Shown here: positions 45,635 to 59,000 of the stretch, one piece after another
Layout of the letters: every line of letters begins with the position of its first letter
Numbering within the stretch: position 1 is the first letter of the stretch
DNA from: Pyrus communis
Lineage: Eukaryota; Streptophyta; Magnoliopsida; Rosales; Rosaceae
DNA length: 64,000 bases
Direction of reading: 5' to 3'
Assembly (NCBI RefSeq): GCF_963583255.1
Contig: NC_084807.1
Span: 17,135,072 to 17,199,071, forward strand
Notes under the pieces: model-generated
What the model was told of the DNA's origin: nothing
Seen by the model: only the letters and a program-made list of their open reading frames with translations
The model's database searches: none
Position numbers and translations under genes: made by a program

Positions 45635-46234
45635 TGATTTAAATTTAATTATTTATTCATTCTATAAGCTTGTTTTACCATTTATGATACGTCACATTTC
45701 ACTTGTTGAGCAGTGGCTTGATTGGGACCAGGAGATTGGACCATGTGACAATAACTTGTTCCACTTTATCTTTCATGCTTAGATTTTAAGTTTTAGGACA
45801 TTGGCGTGCCATGTTCTGTGATTAAGAAATGAACATAAAAGTTTTGCTATGCCATGATCAATTGTTCAAGCAATTATATTGAGTTGTGCGTGTGAGTGTG
45901 AGTGCGGATTCTGACGCTCAATTAGTAAGATTTTTGAAAAATCAGCGGTCAGAAATCGCTGACGCGTAAAACGTTGCCAAAACTTGCCCCAGGCAGGGTT
46001 TGGTTGGGCAAAGAGGAAAGGGTGAGTTTGGTTCTCTATGTCAAAATCCATCGTTTAATGTAAAGGAAGCCCCGTGAACTCCAAGATTGTGCTTCACCCA
46101 CTTGCCAAGATATGCTTTAGGTGCCCTTTAAACTTATTTGACCCCACATCATCCTCTTCCCTTGCCTTACGGATCATATCTAAGAAAATGGGTGTTATAT
46201 TCTGTGTCTAAATAAAATTGTAAATTTCATTTTT

Positions 46235-46445
46235 AGTAGTTTTTTTTTTCAATAAAAAGGAGACCAGTTTGTGACTTCGTCATGACAGTCAATCATTTTA
46301 GGGGCCGAAAAGACTCACAAATGCATTTTAGCCTTCTCCTGGCCACCATCGTGTGATTCACCAGTGCCAGAAATCGAACCTAAGATGTTCCGTGTGAAAT
46401 ACAAGCCTAGAATTAGTCCCCAACCACTAAGCCACCTCGTGGTGG
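46235..46445 (-). mobile_element. tRNA-derived SINE, minus strand, with 10-bp target duplication
   Basis: On the minus strand it starts CCACCACGAGGTGGCTTAGT with box A (TGGCTTAGTGGTTGGGG, about 46433-46417), then box B (GGTTCGATTTCT, about 46380-46369), and ends in an A-rich tail (plus-strand T-run 46241-46249). TTTCATTTTT is perfectly duplicated at 46225-46234 and 46446-46455. These features together define a SINE. Box A and B are internal polymerase III promoter elements. Confidence 0.88.
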
Positions 46446-46462
46446 TTTCATTTTTGGCAGTT

Positions 46463-46464
<2 letters not shown>

Positions 46465-46516
<52 letters not shown>
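46465..46516. repeat. (AT)n microsatellite
   Basis: About 26 uninterrupted AT units, 9 bp beyond the SINE target duplication. Confidence 0.95.
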
Positions 46517-46519
<3 letters not shown>

Positions 46520-46673
46520 TCAAATAGGCAAACATTTTGTTCTATGAAATAATGAAATTTCATCATTATAATAAAATAGGCAATTGTTTCGGATTAAATT
46601 AAATTTTTACAAGAATAATCTATGAATCAAGATTTTACAAAACAGACGATTCAGATCATTAAAGTCCGTCATG

Positions 46674-46675
<2 letters not shown>

Positions 46676-46713
<38 letters not shown>
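46676..46713. repeat. (TA)n microsatellite
   Basis: About 19 TA units. Confidence 0.95.
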
Positions 46714-46716
<3 letters not shown>

Positions 46717-47574
46717 ATATAGTTAAAGTGTTCATGTGACCAAGCCAAAATTAGAATTAAAATGTTTAAAAGTAACAATTTTGGTAATATAAAATACATG
46801 ACAGCAGAAAATTAAACCCTAAGTTAGAGATTTAAGTTAAAAACTCATCATAATGTTAAGGAAAAACAAATCACTCGTCCCAACCATTAAGTTTCTTTGT
46901 TCACGTAGAATGTAAGAAGTGCCTCGTATCAAAACATCATCTTTATTTATGATATCAAAGCAGATTAATCAATGCACGATATTAAAGATTAATTGTGACA
47001 CAATGATCATTCATTTTTCTTTTTTTTTTAAAAGAAAGACAATTGATGACATAATGATCAGTCACGAATAGACATATTTATGATTTGTCATTTTTTTAAT
47101 TTATAACCTTGAAAAGGACAAGAATTGATGTCATGAGGAATTTGGAAGGACGTGTTGAGTAATGTTTAATTAATCTGTTTGAATTGGCAATTACGTGTGG
47201 TTGGGAAGAGTAATTTTATATGAAAACTATTGAAAATTGGTCTGAAATTTTTTAGTTTTAACGATAAGGATAAAATAAATAATAAAGTGAATAGTATTAT
47301 GATTGACTTTTTGATGTAAAAATGTAATTTTTCGTTAAAATGAACAGTATCATAAGTTTTTCGTTAGAATTCTCAAATTTTATAAGGATGAATAGAATTG
47401 TTTGACAAAGAAGGAATCTTTCGAGAAAGTGCAACCAATGTAAAACGATCAGTATAAAAATTTAAAAAGTGGGTCCTGCAAGAAAATTTCAGCCATCATT
47501 TTTATTTGATTATCTTCTACTTTTCACTTATTGTTTGTCTAAACCGTTTTCTAGTTCTCTCAGTTTGCAAGAAA

Positions 47575-47577
<3 letters not shown>
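46714..47577. other. Upstream region of the E2 gene
   Basis: AT-rich, with no gene. It presumably contains the promoter of the ubiquitin-conjugating enzyme gene. No specific element could be assigned. Confidence 0.4.

Positions 47578-47618
<41 letters not shown>
47578..47618. repeat. (CT)n microsatellite in the E2 gene leader
   Basis: About 20 CT units, 50 bp before the E2 start codon. Confidence 0.95.
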
Positions 47619-47621
<3 letters not shown>

Positions 47622-47668
47622 TAACTCATAGCACAGAAGAACACAGAAATTGACTTGCCCCCAACACC

Positions 47669-49339
47669 ATGTCTTCCCCAAGCAAACGCAGAGAGATGGA
47701 CTTGATGAAACTGTGAATTTTCTGATTATATAGTTCTTAATCCATAATTTTTTTTAATATTCTGTGTTTTTCTCAGATTAATATTGTTTTGTCTTAATTT
47801 TCCATTTTGTCTTCTTTTTCCTGTGTTCTATCAGGATGATGAGTGATTACAAGGTAGAAATGATCAATGATGGAATGCATGAGTTCTATGTGGATTTCCA
47901 TGGACCCACTGACAGTATACCTTCAAAACCCTTGAGTTCTTTTTTTCTTCTAATTTTTAGAGCTTCTCCATGATTTTTTTTTCTTGTATTTTTGTGCTAA
48001 TTTTGATTATTTCTTGATTGAGCTAATTTTGAGTTGTAGATTCTTGATTGGAAATCTGGAAGAAATTTCTTCCAGTCACTTAATGATCAAAAAGAAATAA
48101 ACTTGCTCTATGTTATAAATGTGTTTGATTTGATAACAAGTTTTAATGGAATTGGTTGTTTGGTCATTGCTCTAATTGGATTTGATAATTTCGTGGATAT
48201 CATGGATTGTGGCAGGTATTTATCAGGGAGGTGTGTGGAGGATAAGAGTTGAGCTACCAGATGCTTATCCCTATAAATCTCCCTCAATAGGCTTTGTCAA
48301 TAAGATGTACCACCCAAATGTTGATGAGATGTGAGTACTAAACTAACCATCATAAATTCCTACTATTCTGAATTGTGTTGCGCCGTCGATTAAACGACAA
48401 GAGGAATCTAATTTCAGGTCTGGCTCAGTTTGTTTAGATGTTATCAATCAGACGTGGAGCCCCATGTTTGGTAAACACATTTAACCAGCCTTACTTTTTA
48501 TCCAAGTTTTATTGTTGAAATTATTGGTCTTACATCTGCCTGTGTTTCCAGATCTGGTAAACGTTTTTGAAGTGTTCTTGCCACAGCTTCTCCTGTATCC
48601 CAATCCGTCTGACCCTTTAAACGGAGAGGCTGCAGCTTTGATGATGCGTGACCGACCTGCTTATGAACAAAGAGTTAAAGGTATTTTTTAGGTTCTTGTC
48701 TCGCTAAAGCTTTGACTTCAGTGTATCCTTGTCAAGATTACTAGGTTAGTGCTAATTAGTGTTAAACCTTTTGTTTGCGGGGTATAAACCTCAGAGTCTC
48801 TTATTCATACAGTGTCAACTGAAGTGTTATGTTTGAGAAGTAAACTTAAGACAAAAACAGAATAGTTATCAAACGGTCCCTGGATTTCTGCATTTATGTT
48901 CTTTGCGTTTTATTTCTTGATCGATTATTCTTTGCGTTTTATTTGACTGGTGAAATATGGATCTTGTGGAATTTGAACAGAAATTTACTTGAATCCTGAA
49001 GTGGATTGGATTTGGGCAAGCTAAATCTCAATCGGCTCCGAGTTTAAGTCCAATTCAAATCACATTCTTCTTTTAACTATTGGATTCGGCTATGTCAATG
49101 TGCAAGTATCGATACTTCATACGTAGATTAGATCCTGTTGATATATACACAGCTGTTGCATTGAATTCCTGTAACTTTGGACGTGACTGCTATTGCTCAA
49201 TCATACAGAATTCTGTCTGAAGTATGCCAAGGCTGAGGATATAGGAGCTGCCCCGGAAGAAGAATCAAGCGACGAGGAAATGAGTGATGCTGAATCTGAT
49301 TCTTGCGACGATCAAGTTGCAGGACAAGCCGATCCATAG
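47669..49339 (+). CDS. UBC6: Ubiquitin-conjugating enzyme E2, UBC4/5/6 type (183 aa)
   Basis: Carries activated ubiquitin on a cysteine and passes it to substrates, usually with an E3 ligase. It is the plant counterpart of human UBE2H and yeast Ubc8. Six coding exons join in frame: 47669-47712, 47835-47914, 48216-48330, 48418-48470, 48552-48680, 49209-49339, all with GT..AG introns. Visible landmarks: start [15 protein letters not shown], the YHPNVD motif (HPN at 74-76), [13 protein letters not shown] with the catalytic Cys85, and [15 protein letters not shown]. The acidic C-terminal tail ([16 protein letters not shown]) ends in QADP. Length is close to the 183-187 aa usual for the family. 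The first exon is only 44 nt of coding sequence. Confidence 0.95.
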
Positions 49340-50010
49340 GGATTTCAGGTCCCTTGTTTTATAACCGTTTGTATCTCTGTACATGATGTTGTAGCCTTTT
49401 CTTAATTCATCCCAACTCCAAACAAGACTGGATATTGGGAAGGGAAAGAAAATTTCCCAGCTTGTATCAGTTTCCTTTGCCCTTGTGAATGTATGTACCA
49501 TTTGTGTTCATGCATCAATCGTTCGTTTGCTTTATTTATCTGGTGTCTCGAATCAATGTTCTTAAACATGTTAGTCCAGAATCTGCACGCGCATTCTCTA
49601 ACTTCAGCCGGCGAAATCCGGACGACTTCCAGACTCCATGGCATGGGTACGCTCACTCTAGTGTCCCATGCTTATGATATCATGTCATAATATATCAATT
49701 CATTGGCACGAATCGCCACAATGACTGAATCATGAAATCTTCAAGATTTGGTACCAAGGGAATGTCATAATTTACAAAGGTCTGCTCTCCTCTCCTCTAT
49801 CAGAGGGAGGGTAGGACCTGCGAGCCACGCAAGTTTTAAGAAACAACTACTGAGAATTTTACGAAAAAAAGGTGATGGTAAACCAAGACCTACACTGCAT
49901 GAACAGTCTGGCTAACTGCGCTTATGCCACTAAATCTATGAACAAGATGGAGAAGAAGAAAAGGAGCGACGTCGTCTTCCAGCACATCATCTGTCAATCC
50001 TTATGCGGAG
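49340..50010. other. Convergent intergenic space between UBC6 and BRM
   Basis: The two genes run toward each other, and this 671-bp space must hold both 3' UTRs and polyadenylation sites. No further gene seen. Confidence 0.5.
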
Positions 50011-53000
50011 TCATAAATGGCTCGGGCGTCTCTTTCCAGAATCTGTCCTTAACCTCTTCACGGGATTGGCCCAACCGACCGACCCTCCACCCTTGTTCGT
50101 CGGCTGACCAGGCTGGTTAGCCCACCCTTGCGAATGGGGGTTCTGTTTTGGAACTGAATTTGGACCTGGACTTCTAATACTGCGACCCACGCTTGGGGGT
50201 GAAACAGGGCCAGCAGATCCAGTCCTGGTCTTCACCACGGACTTCTCCCTGTCTTTTCTCTTCTTCTTGCAGATAACCAGATCCCCTGGATGAGCAAGCG
50301 GTGGAGAATCATCCTGGTGATAGTGGTCCCGACTGTTACCACTTCCACTCCCAAGTCTTGATTCCTTCTGGAGCATATGGCTTCGCACCCTTGTGTCTTC
50401 GCCGTTGAAAATTGGTGCACGTTGTTGTGGCTTCTGTTGGGGGGTTGAGTCAGGCTCCACCTCATTTATCAGTTTGTGTCTCTTGCTTAGGCCAACAGTC
50501 GCTGCCCTAGGGGACGGAGCATTGCTGGTTAAAACTGGGCTAGTAAATGAGAGTGCACTTCTGGCTTCTCGAAAATCAGTCTCCGCAAAAGCTATTTTCA
50601 AGATATCAAAGAAAAGATCATGTACTTTCCTGGCTTCAGTTCTTACCTGTGCATCATTGTTAAACCCGAGGCTGTCAGTTCAATTTATTGGAAGACTGCA
50701 GACCATAAGTACATAAATGCATCTACTAACAGCAAAGTAAGGAAATCTGTCACTTGCACATACAATTGAAAAATACAGGCATTCATAAACTATCAAAAGT
50801 TTAGGGTTTTTGTGGCCCTCAACCTTTACACACTTTAACACACTTTGGCTACGACACTATCAACAGGTTACTTTTCTGTAGCCATGTTTTAACCAAATCC
50901 AGTTTTCTGGATGTTGTACAAGATGTATGTTTTAGCATACAGAGACGAGTGACAATAGTTAAAAAAAAAAAATAAGGTAATTAAGACAGAATGGAAATGC
51001 AGTGAATCAGTATACCAATGAACAAAGGCAGAACATCAAAACTTGAGCAACTTACCTCATAGTTAAACCCATAAAACTGCATTCCATTTTTCAACATAGA
51101 CTGCACATCGGACACAAGCTCCATTACTCCAGTATACTCCAACCTCTCTATCCGCTGATCAATCTTTCGTAAATCCAAGAGATTATTTCCAGATCCACTT
51201 GCGTAACTAGAATTTTCAATGCGCTTCCACAAATCTGTTAGTAAAGGTACTATCTGAGGACCTTCCTTGTCTATTCTCCTTTGGAACTTGCTAATTACAT
51301 TCTTGCACTGCAAATGTAGCAATATTAGTTAGACTTCAACAAAGAATTGCAAGAGAAAAACCATACCCAAAACAAAATAAACAAAGAATAAAGGCCAACA
51401 CGTGTTTACATTTACACGCCACACCACATCTACCAGTATAATTATATACTGATGTTTCAGACGTACTGCATAAACAGGAAGCAGGCACCTTATGACATAT
51501 TATATATCTGTGTGTGCGCGCGTGTGCAAGTACAAGTGCAAGCAGCAGATAAGGGCAGCATTTATCACCTCAAAAATCAGAACACAACAGTAATTTCAAA
51601 CAGAATATAGGAGACAAGTGCATACCTTTCTCTGGACGATCTCAGACATTTTTGTGCCATAAACAGAAGTTCCACTTGTATTCCCAACTTTTCCATCCCA
51701 ATTTTCTCTGTGGGGTTCAGCAGCATCTTCCGCAGGATCAGACATGACATTTGATCTGCCAGATTTAGGTGAAACATGCACTTTGGACATATTAGAGCCT
51801 CTCCTAGGCAAAATTCGCTTAGTTTTTGAAGATGAATCACTTTGGTCGTGCTTTACAGCATGGGGCTCTCCATATGTTTTGATTTCAGCATCAGCCCTTG
51901 ACTGTGCTTGAGATTTATGGTCCACATGAAATGGCAACAGAGATGAATCTCCCCGTTGAAGAGATGGCGTCTCACTACCAGACTTCTCCTCTGGCCTCTC
52001 TATGGTATGACGAGGGCGAACCCGAAGGCTACGCTTCCTCTTGATCTTGGGTTGCAAAACCTGTTCATCTTCACCTTCATCACGGTCATGATTCGAACTT
52101 CCAGATTGTTGGTGGTCCAAATGGTCCACGTGAGAATCACCCGATACGACAATCTCACCTTCCTCTACATCATCTTGCTGGAAAACACCAAGAGACTTTA
52201 GTGAAATAGCACACACAAACAACCCAACTATAAAGAATCAATACAGAGAGATAAGACATACCATCCTCTTTGAAGCAGATCCCGGCCTACCATCTAAGGC
52301 AGACAGGGACCCAAATTTCTGAGAAGAAACGGGAGACACTGTCTGCATCAATCTCCGACTGTCTGAGGATGATCCTGAGGAACCAGCTTCTTCTAGTATG
52401 TGGTTGTTTCTAACTCTTTCTGAATCCTTGGGATATTCGTATCCACCATCACATTCAAGGACATCCTCTTCCACTTGTTCCTTAATAATTGGTGTTGCCT
52501 CAACAGCACCACTATATTCATCATCCTCTAACTCTTCAACTTCTCCCTCTTCTTCATTCTCATCAGAACTTGCTTCAAAGTATTCGCCATTGTCATCATC
52601 TAACTCCTTGTAGCTAGGATGATTTTTCTTGGGCCGCCCCCTTTTTCTTTCAGTTTTCGGAGATGAACCAGAGCCCATTTCAGTGGACTCCAAACCAGCA
52701 TTGCCACCCAACAAAGTGGTCTTAGATGGTCTTTTTGATAAACTGGCAATCACAGCATTTACTTCTTTTGTACTGGTTCGAAGCCATTTGGGGAGCTGGT
52801 TGTACCTTGTCATTTCTTCAATCCAGTCAAGTTCTTCGTCCATCTGATCAAACAATTCAACTTCTTCTTCACTTCTAGCAATCATGCGATTTACCTCCTG
52901 TAATGAGGGAACATCATGAAGAGTTTCTTGGTACCTTTCTTCATCATGCAGTAAGGTTTCCAGAGTCATACGTCTCTCTTCATGAGTTGTTCTCTGGTCA

Positions 53001-56000
53001 AAACGCCCAGCATTGATAACCTCATCAGCCATGTCAATCTTGTACTGTTGAATATTGTTTCTTATGAGGCTCTCAATCGATCCGATATACCGGTCCTTAC
53101 CAGCAAGGTCATCCTCTGAATCAACTGTACCTCCACTTCGTAGTTCATCCTCTTTCTGATGGCTAGCCATTTTGTCAACAACTGCTTCCAAATAGATGAC
53201 CTTGACCTCTCTCTTCTGTCCAATGCGATGGGCTCTAGCAACTGCCTGCTCTTCATTTTTAGGGTTTGGATCAGGATCATATATGACAACTGTATCAGCA
53301 GACTGGAGATTAAGACCCCGACCCGCAGCACGAATACTAAGTAAGAAGATAAAGCAGTCTGAACCAGGTCTGTTGAAATCCACTATAGCTGACTCACGGT
53401 CTTCTAAACTGGTTGTTCCATCAATCCTTCTGAAGACAAGATGACGCCACTGCAAGTATTCTTCCAAAATATCAAGGAGTTTTGTCATGGTACTGAAAAG
53501 AAGTACTCGATGCCCTGTTTTTTGAAGTTTAACAAGGATCCTGTCCAGGATCCATAATTTCCCACAGGATCTTACAAGGAAATCCTTGGAAAAATCATTG
53601 AAGAACGGGTAATTGAGCAGCGGATGATTGCAAGTTTTTCGCAGTTCCATACATCTATTATTTAATGTTTTGTACACTTTGGGCTGGTATTGTGGATTTT
53701 TTTGAATCCTTAGCTTCTCTTCTTCAGGATCCACTCGAATAGTGCCTGTTGATTTGATCCAGTCATATACAGCACTTTGAATGGCTGACATTCTACACCT
53801 CAAAACGATGGAGATCTGCAAACAAGCATCATTGTTAGAAATCAACCACAGTAAGAAATGATTACTAAGGATAATCACTAAAGCATACCTTAGACGGGAG
53901 TGCACCTTCCACATCTTCAACACGCCGCCTAAGCATAAAAGGCTCTAAAATTTGATGAAGTCGGTGAATGATGATAACTTTCTTTTCAGTTTCAAGCCAG
54001 TCATCTTCTGCATTTGGTGTAGGGGCTTCCTTTTGAAAGGGTTTTGAAAACCAGTCATGAAATGCTTTCCGATTATCAAATACTTCTGGAAGAAGCAGAT
54101 TTAAAAGTGACCAGAGTTCCTTTAAATCATTCTGTAATTGAAAAGTTATTCCCACATCAGCTCAATTCAAAATAATAAAACAATAAAACAAGGATAAAAA
54201 CATACACATAAGCAACCAAATGATCAAACAGATCATTAATCTCATTCATGACTGATACTGCTAATTTATTTTGAACAGAATAACATTTCTAAGTTCAATG
54301 AATTAGGTTCTCTATTTTAACTTCATAGTATATTGGTTTTTCATACCTTGTTTTTTCAAATAAAATAAGAATAAATCGCATGCTTCCATTTATGAATAGA
54401 CACATTAATCAAAAAGGCTATCAAATCAAATCAGCAGCTAAATATTTTCAGCCATAACTTAGTTAGGTCTATCTATCAAAATAAAGCACATATTATGTTT
54501 GCATGTACAGAAAATTGCATCCTCATCAAGCATTTCTTGACTTCTTAAAAAGGAAGTTAAATAATGTACGTATACGAGTGTTGTGACCTCTCTTAACGAA
54601 CCTGCAATGGTGTTCCTGTCAAAAGCAAGCGCCTTTGGCAACGATACCTATCAAGATCACGTGCTAGAACCGATTCCCTGTCTTTCATCCTTTGTGCTTC
54701 ATCAATTATTATATACTTCCAATCAATTTTTGAGAGTTTAGACCGATCATACATAATGAACTCATAAGTTGTCACGAGGACATTAAACTTCAAGGCACAA
54801 ACCTCCTACATACCAAATAGCAAAAGGAAGGTTAACATGGTTCTAGAATTCAAACATTTAAGTAGATAAAAAAAATTGGTGAATCGTACTTGAGAAAACA
54901 ATTTTGCCCGTTGATCCTTCCCACCAACATAATAAATGCATGACACGGATGGAAGCCAGGTATGCAACTCACTCTGTACAGGGAACTCAGTTAGGCATCA
55001 TGGCAAATGGTAAGCAATGTAGATATCTTTGTAGAAGTAGAACAGCAAATAAACTAACCTTCCAATTTACCAAGACAGCATTTGGAACAATTATGAGATG
55101 CGGCCCATAGTTCCCCTTGAACTCCATTAAATATGCAATCAATGCCATTACCTGCATGAGGATTATAGATCATTTAGGTAAACTCAGAGACTGCAAATGG
55201 AAACATGAGACTCACTCCCCCACATATGGCCAATACAAATATATGATATATCAACCCCAAAAGCTGTGCACCATAATAAGATTTGGCTTTTCATGTCTGA
55301 AGCAAGGCACTGAACAGAAGAGAAACTTACCTGTACTGTTTTCCCAAGACCCATTTCATCTGCTAATATTCCATTTAATTTGTTGTTATACAGAGAAAGC
55401 ATCCATTGCAACCCAACCTGCGGAATCAAACAGACAGTCAAAAAAAGGTCTAGTATGCTACAAAAGCAATGGCGACTCAAGGCAAAACGTAAATAGTAAC
55501 AATTCTTAATTGCAGAAACCTACAAGTTGATAGTCTCTTAAGTTTCCAGTCCGTAACATCGAGGGTTGCCTTATGACCCTTTCATTCACAGCATGTGCAA
55601 GACTATAATACCTGAAAATATTCATGAAGAATGAGAAACAAATAGTAGATATTGATTATACATATGAAAGTACATTCACAACACATAAGAGAGTTCTTTA
55701 AAATAAAAGTTTTTGAAACAAATGGATAGTGCAATATGAGTAGTACAAAATTAAGAAATATGAGAGATAGATATGGTAAGTTACTAGGCCACTTTAAAAA
55801 GCAAGCACAAGCAAAAAAATACATCTCAAGAGCCACCTGCAATTCAAATTCTCTGTTATCAAGCAAAGCCAACGATAAACTTACTTGTTAACAGATGAAC
55901 TGTCTCTAGGTGCATTCATCTCAATAAATCGATTTCTAATCATTACTTCCTCTCCTGCACAAGCCGCTGCCGTCCTAACTTCTTCCTCTGAGAGACCCTA

Positions 56001-59000
56001 TTTGTAGACACAGATTCCAACATGGATAAGTAACAGAGAACAGGATCAGCATGGTTTACCACAAGAAGAAAAACTTCGTGGAGAACACTAGCAACCTTTG
56101 CACTAACCTTTGCATTTAAACCTTTTCACTTTGACAAATGCCACGTCATTTTTTTTCACAAAAATCAAGATTTTTAATGCTTTTGCTTTTGGCTGGGAAT
56201 TAAAGATGGAAAACAAGAAATATAATTTCAAAGACATTACATGTCTTCATTACTTGTGTAAAAATGACACCTGGCATTTGTTAATGTGAGAAGATCCAGA
56301 TGCAAAGGTTAGTGCGAAGGTTGCTATCATTTCTCAAACTTTGTACCCATATAGGAACAGGGTTCTATTAAAAGATCATGTGAAAATAAAAATTCAAGAA
56401 TGATAAAAATAAAAAGTCCAGTGGGGAGAATGAGGGAGACCAAACCTGTAAACGTGCAGCAGCTGCAGCAGCATTTGCTGCCTCTTCCACTTCTTGCTGA
56501 TTCTTAGCTGCTGTTATTTTACTTCCAAGTTTATGAAGATATTCCTCAGTCTGACTCAGGAAAGATGATAAAACAGCATATCTCTCTGCTGCATCCCCTG
56601 GGATACTAGTCTGCTGTTCCAGCAACATTTCCCTGTACCTTTCAACATCATTATTCTTCAGTGCTTCCATCCTTTTATTCCTATGATCATCCTTTCTCTT
56701 CGAAAATTCCCTCAACATTCTCTCATGATACTTGGCAACTCCCCTGTTACGTGCAGTCCGTGCATCGCGAATGGCCCAGTGAGCTTCTAGAAGCTTCTTA
56801 CGCCATTGGAAAATAGATTTCAGTTGCTTCTCTCTCATTGCTTTCTGAGAGGCCTGCACTTGCCTAGACAGCTCCATCCGCTGACGTTCGCAAAGCCGAA
56901 TAAACTTCCGATAAGGCCTGTCAGGCATTGCCATTATTTCCTGCTGATGTTGATCAATTTCATCTCTTAAGCGTGCCTGTAAATCTGAAAGTCGAAGCTT
57001 TTTTTCTTCAATTTGCAACCGCAAGACAAGATCGGGCCTAATCCGTTTCCTTTCCAAATTTACTGCCAAAAGACCACCAATCTTCTTGATATTTTCTGTC
57101 CTCTTCTTGTTAAGAACTTCCACACCTTCCTCAAAAACAAGATCTTTGACGTCATATGCCAATGTTAGATTATTGTTGTTGTTGTTGTTATTGTTTACCA
57201 TCACCCCTGAACCTAAAGAGTCATGTTTCCTAGTGAAAAAGGGGAAATCAAAAAGAGGTCCATGATACTTTCTAGCAGAGCTAACATCTTTTGGCAGTGG
57301 TACAGTGCTTGCTTGTGCAGGCTTTTTAACTTGCATGACATCAGATACAGCGACCTGTGTGACCTGTGATGCAACAGACTTCCCCCTATCAACTTTAATC
57401 TCACTTCTAGCAGAAGCTTTTTGAATACCACGTTCAACTTCATGGTCTGACTTTACAGAAGATAAAGTCGAATGCTGCTCTTCTTTTCCAGAAGACACCA
57501 AAGGAGTAGGTTCCTTCACCACAGCAAGCGCTCCTTGCACATGGACTGTTGATACAATTGCTTTCTCTTCTCCGGCAAAAGCTTCCTCTTTTGCACCGTT
57601 CTGTGCATTCATTGATGCCACAGCCTGTGAATCTTTCTCATTGGACTCCATATGACGCACATGATCTTCTAAAGTTTTCCCAGAAGATTTATCATGAATA
57701 TTTCCTCCTCCAGGAAGCAATTGCTGCTGTGGCTGCATCTCAAGAGGTGGTGGAGCAATAGCCCGTAGAAGTTCTTGAGGGAGTGTGCCTTCACCTTTCT
57801 ATCAATCAATGGGAAATGGAAGTAAGCAACACATTCATTAATCAACTCTAAAGCATCTGGAGACAAACTAAACATACAATTGAAAATGCAAAAAGGAAGG
57901 GAGAAAAACAGAGAATAATGCACCTTGAGTCGCCTAAATGCTAGTATTTGTGCTTTAAGAACATGCAGCTGCTGTTTAGTGAACCCATGGCGTTGCTGTC
58001 CCATCTGAGTAGCCAGTCCACCTTGTGACTGGCTCTTGTTGCCAGAAACCCCATCATTAGGAACTACAGCTTGTGGAGAAGATCCACTCAACTGTCGATG
58101 GTATTGCATCTGCAAAGTTTCTGGATTGTTTTGTGAATTTTTTACATGAAAAGAGTGATCCACCCCCTGGCTTGTGTTTGCAGATGACACTGTGGGATGG
58201 GTAGAAGTCATTCCATTTCCAATAGGATTTGACTGCCTAGGTGGCATCTGGTTTTCTCTGCCATGAACAGAAAACTGCTGCATAGGGCCGTTACTATTGT
58301 TAAATATGCTACTATTTGAACCTGAACCAAACGGGTTAGCCGCAACTGTCTGCTTTGCTTTTGCAGAGCTAGACTGTCCAGATACATCACTTGATGTATT
58401 AGCACGAGGAGAACTCTCAATTGCTACTGGAGGAGAAGTAACCTGTTGCTTTGACACTGGAACAGGTGAGGATTGTGCCCCCATGTTGCTTTCATTAGCT
58501 TTTTGTTGAGCAGAAATCCTCGACTGCAACAGTGGAATGAGCTGTGACATTATGTTGGCATTTCCAGGCTGTGAAAGATCAATGTTGTGCTCAAGTGCAA
58601 ATGCTTGCAACTGATTAACCAACGCAATCTGGTTATTTGGCATGGTTTGGCCACTTGGCTGAGACTGTGGTGCCAACATTGGCCTTAACATGTTTCCGGG
58701 CATGAATTGACCCATGCCTGATGGTTGGGCTGAAGGCTTCGAGTCACTCCTTTGGTCAGAGACTGATGGCTGTCCTTGGCCCACCTGCTTTTCTCCACGA
58801 ATAAAGTGTTCCGTCAAATTCTTAGAAGACGATGCTAGTGCCTGACTAGGTGCCTGATTAGACATGACTTCCTGCATTTTCATATTTCCCAATCGCATGT
58901 CCTGATCCTTTCCAGATGGCGGCCCCAACAATCCCAATTTAGCTTGCTGCTGAGGTTGCATTGTCAAACCTGACTTCTGCTGGGCAGCCTGAAAAGCATA

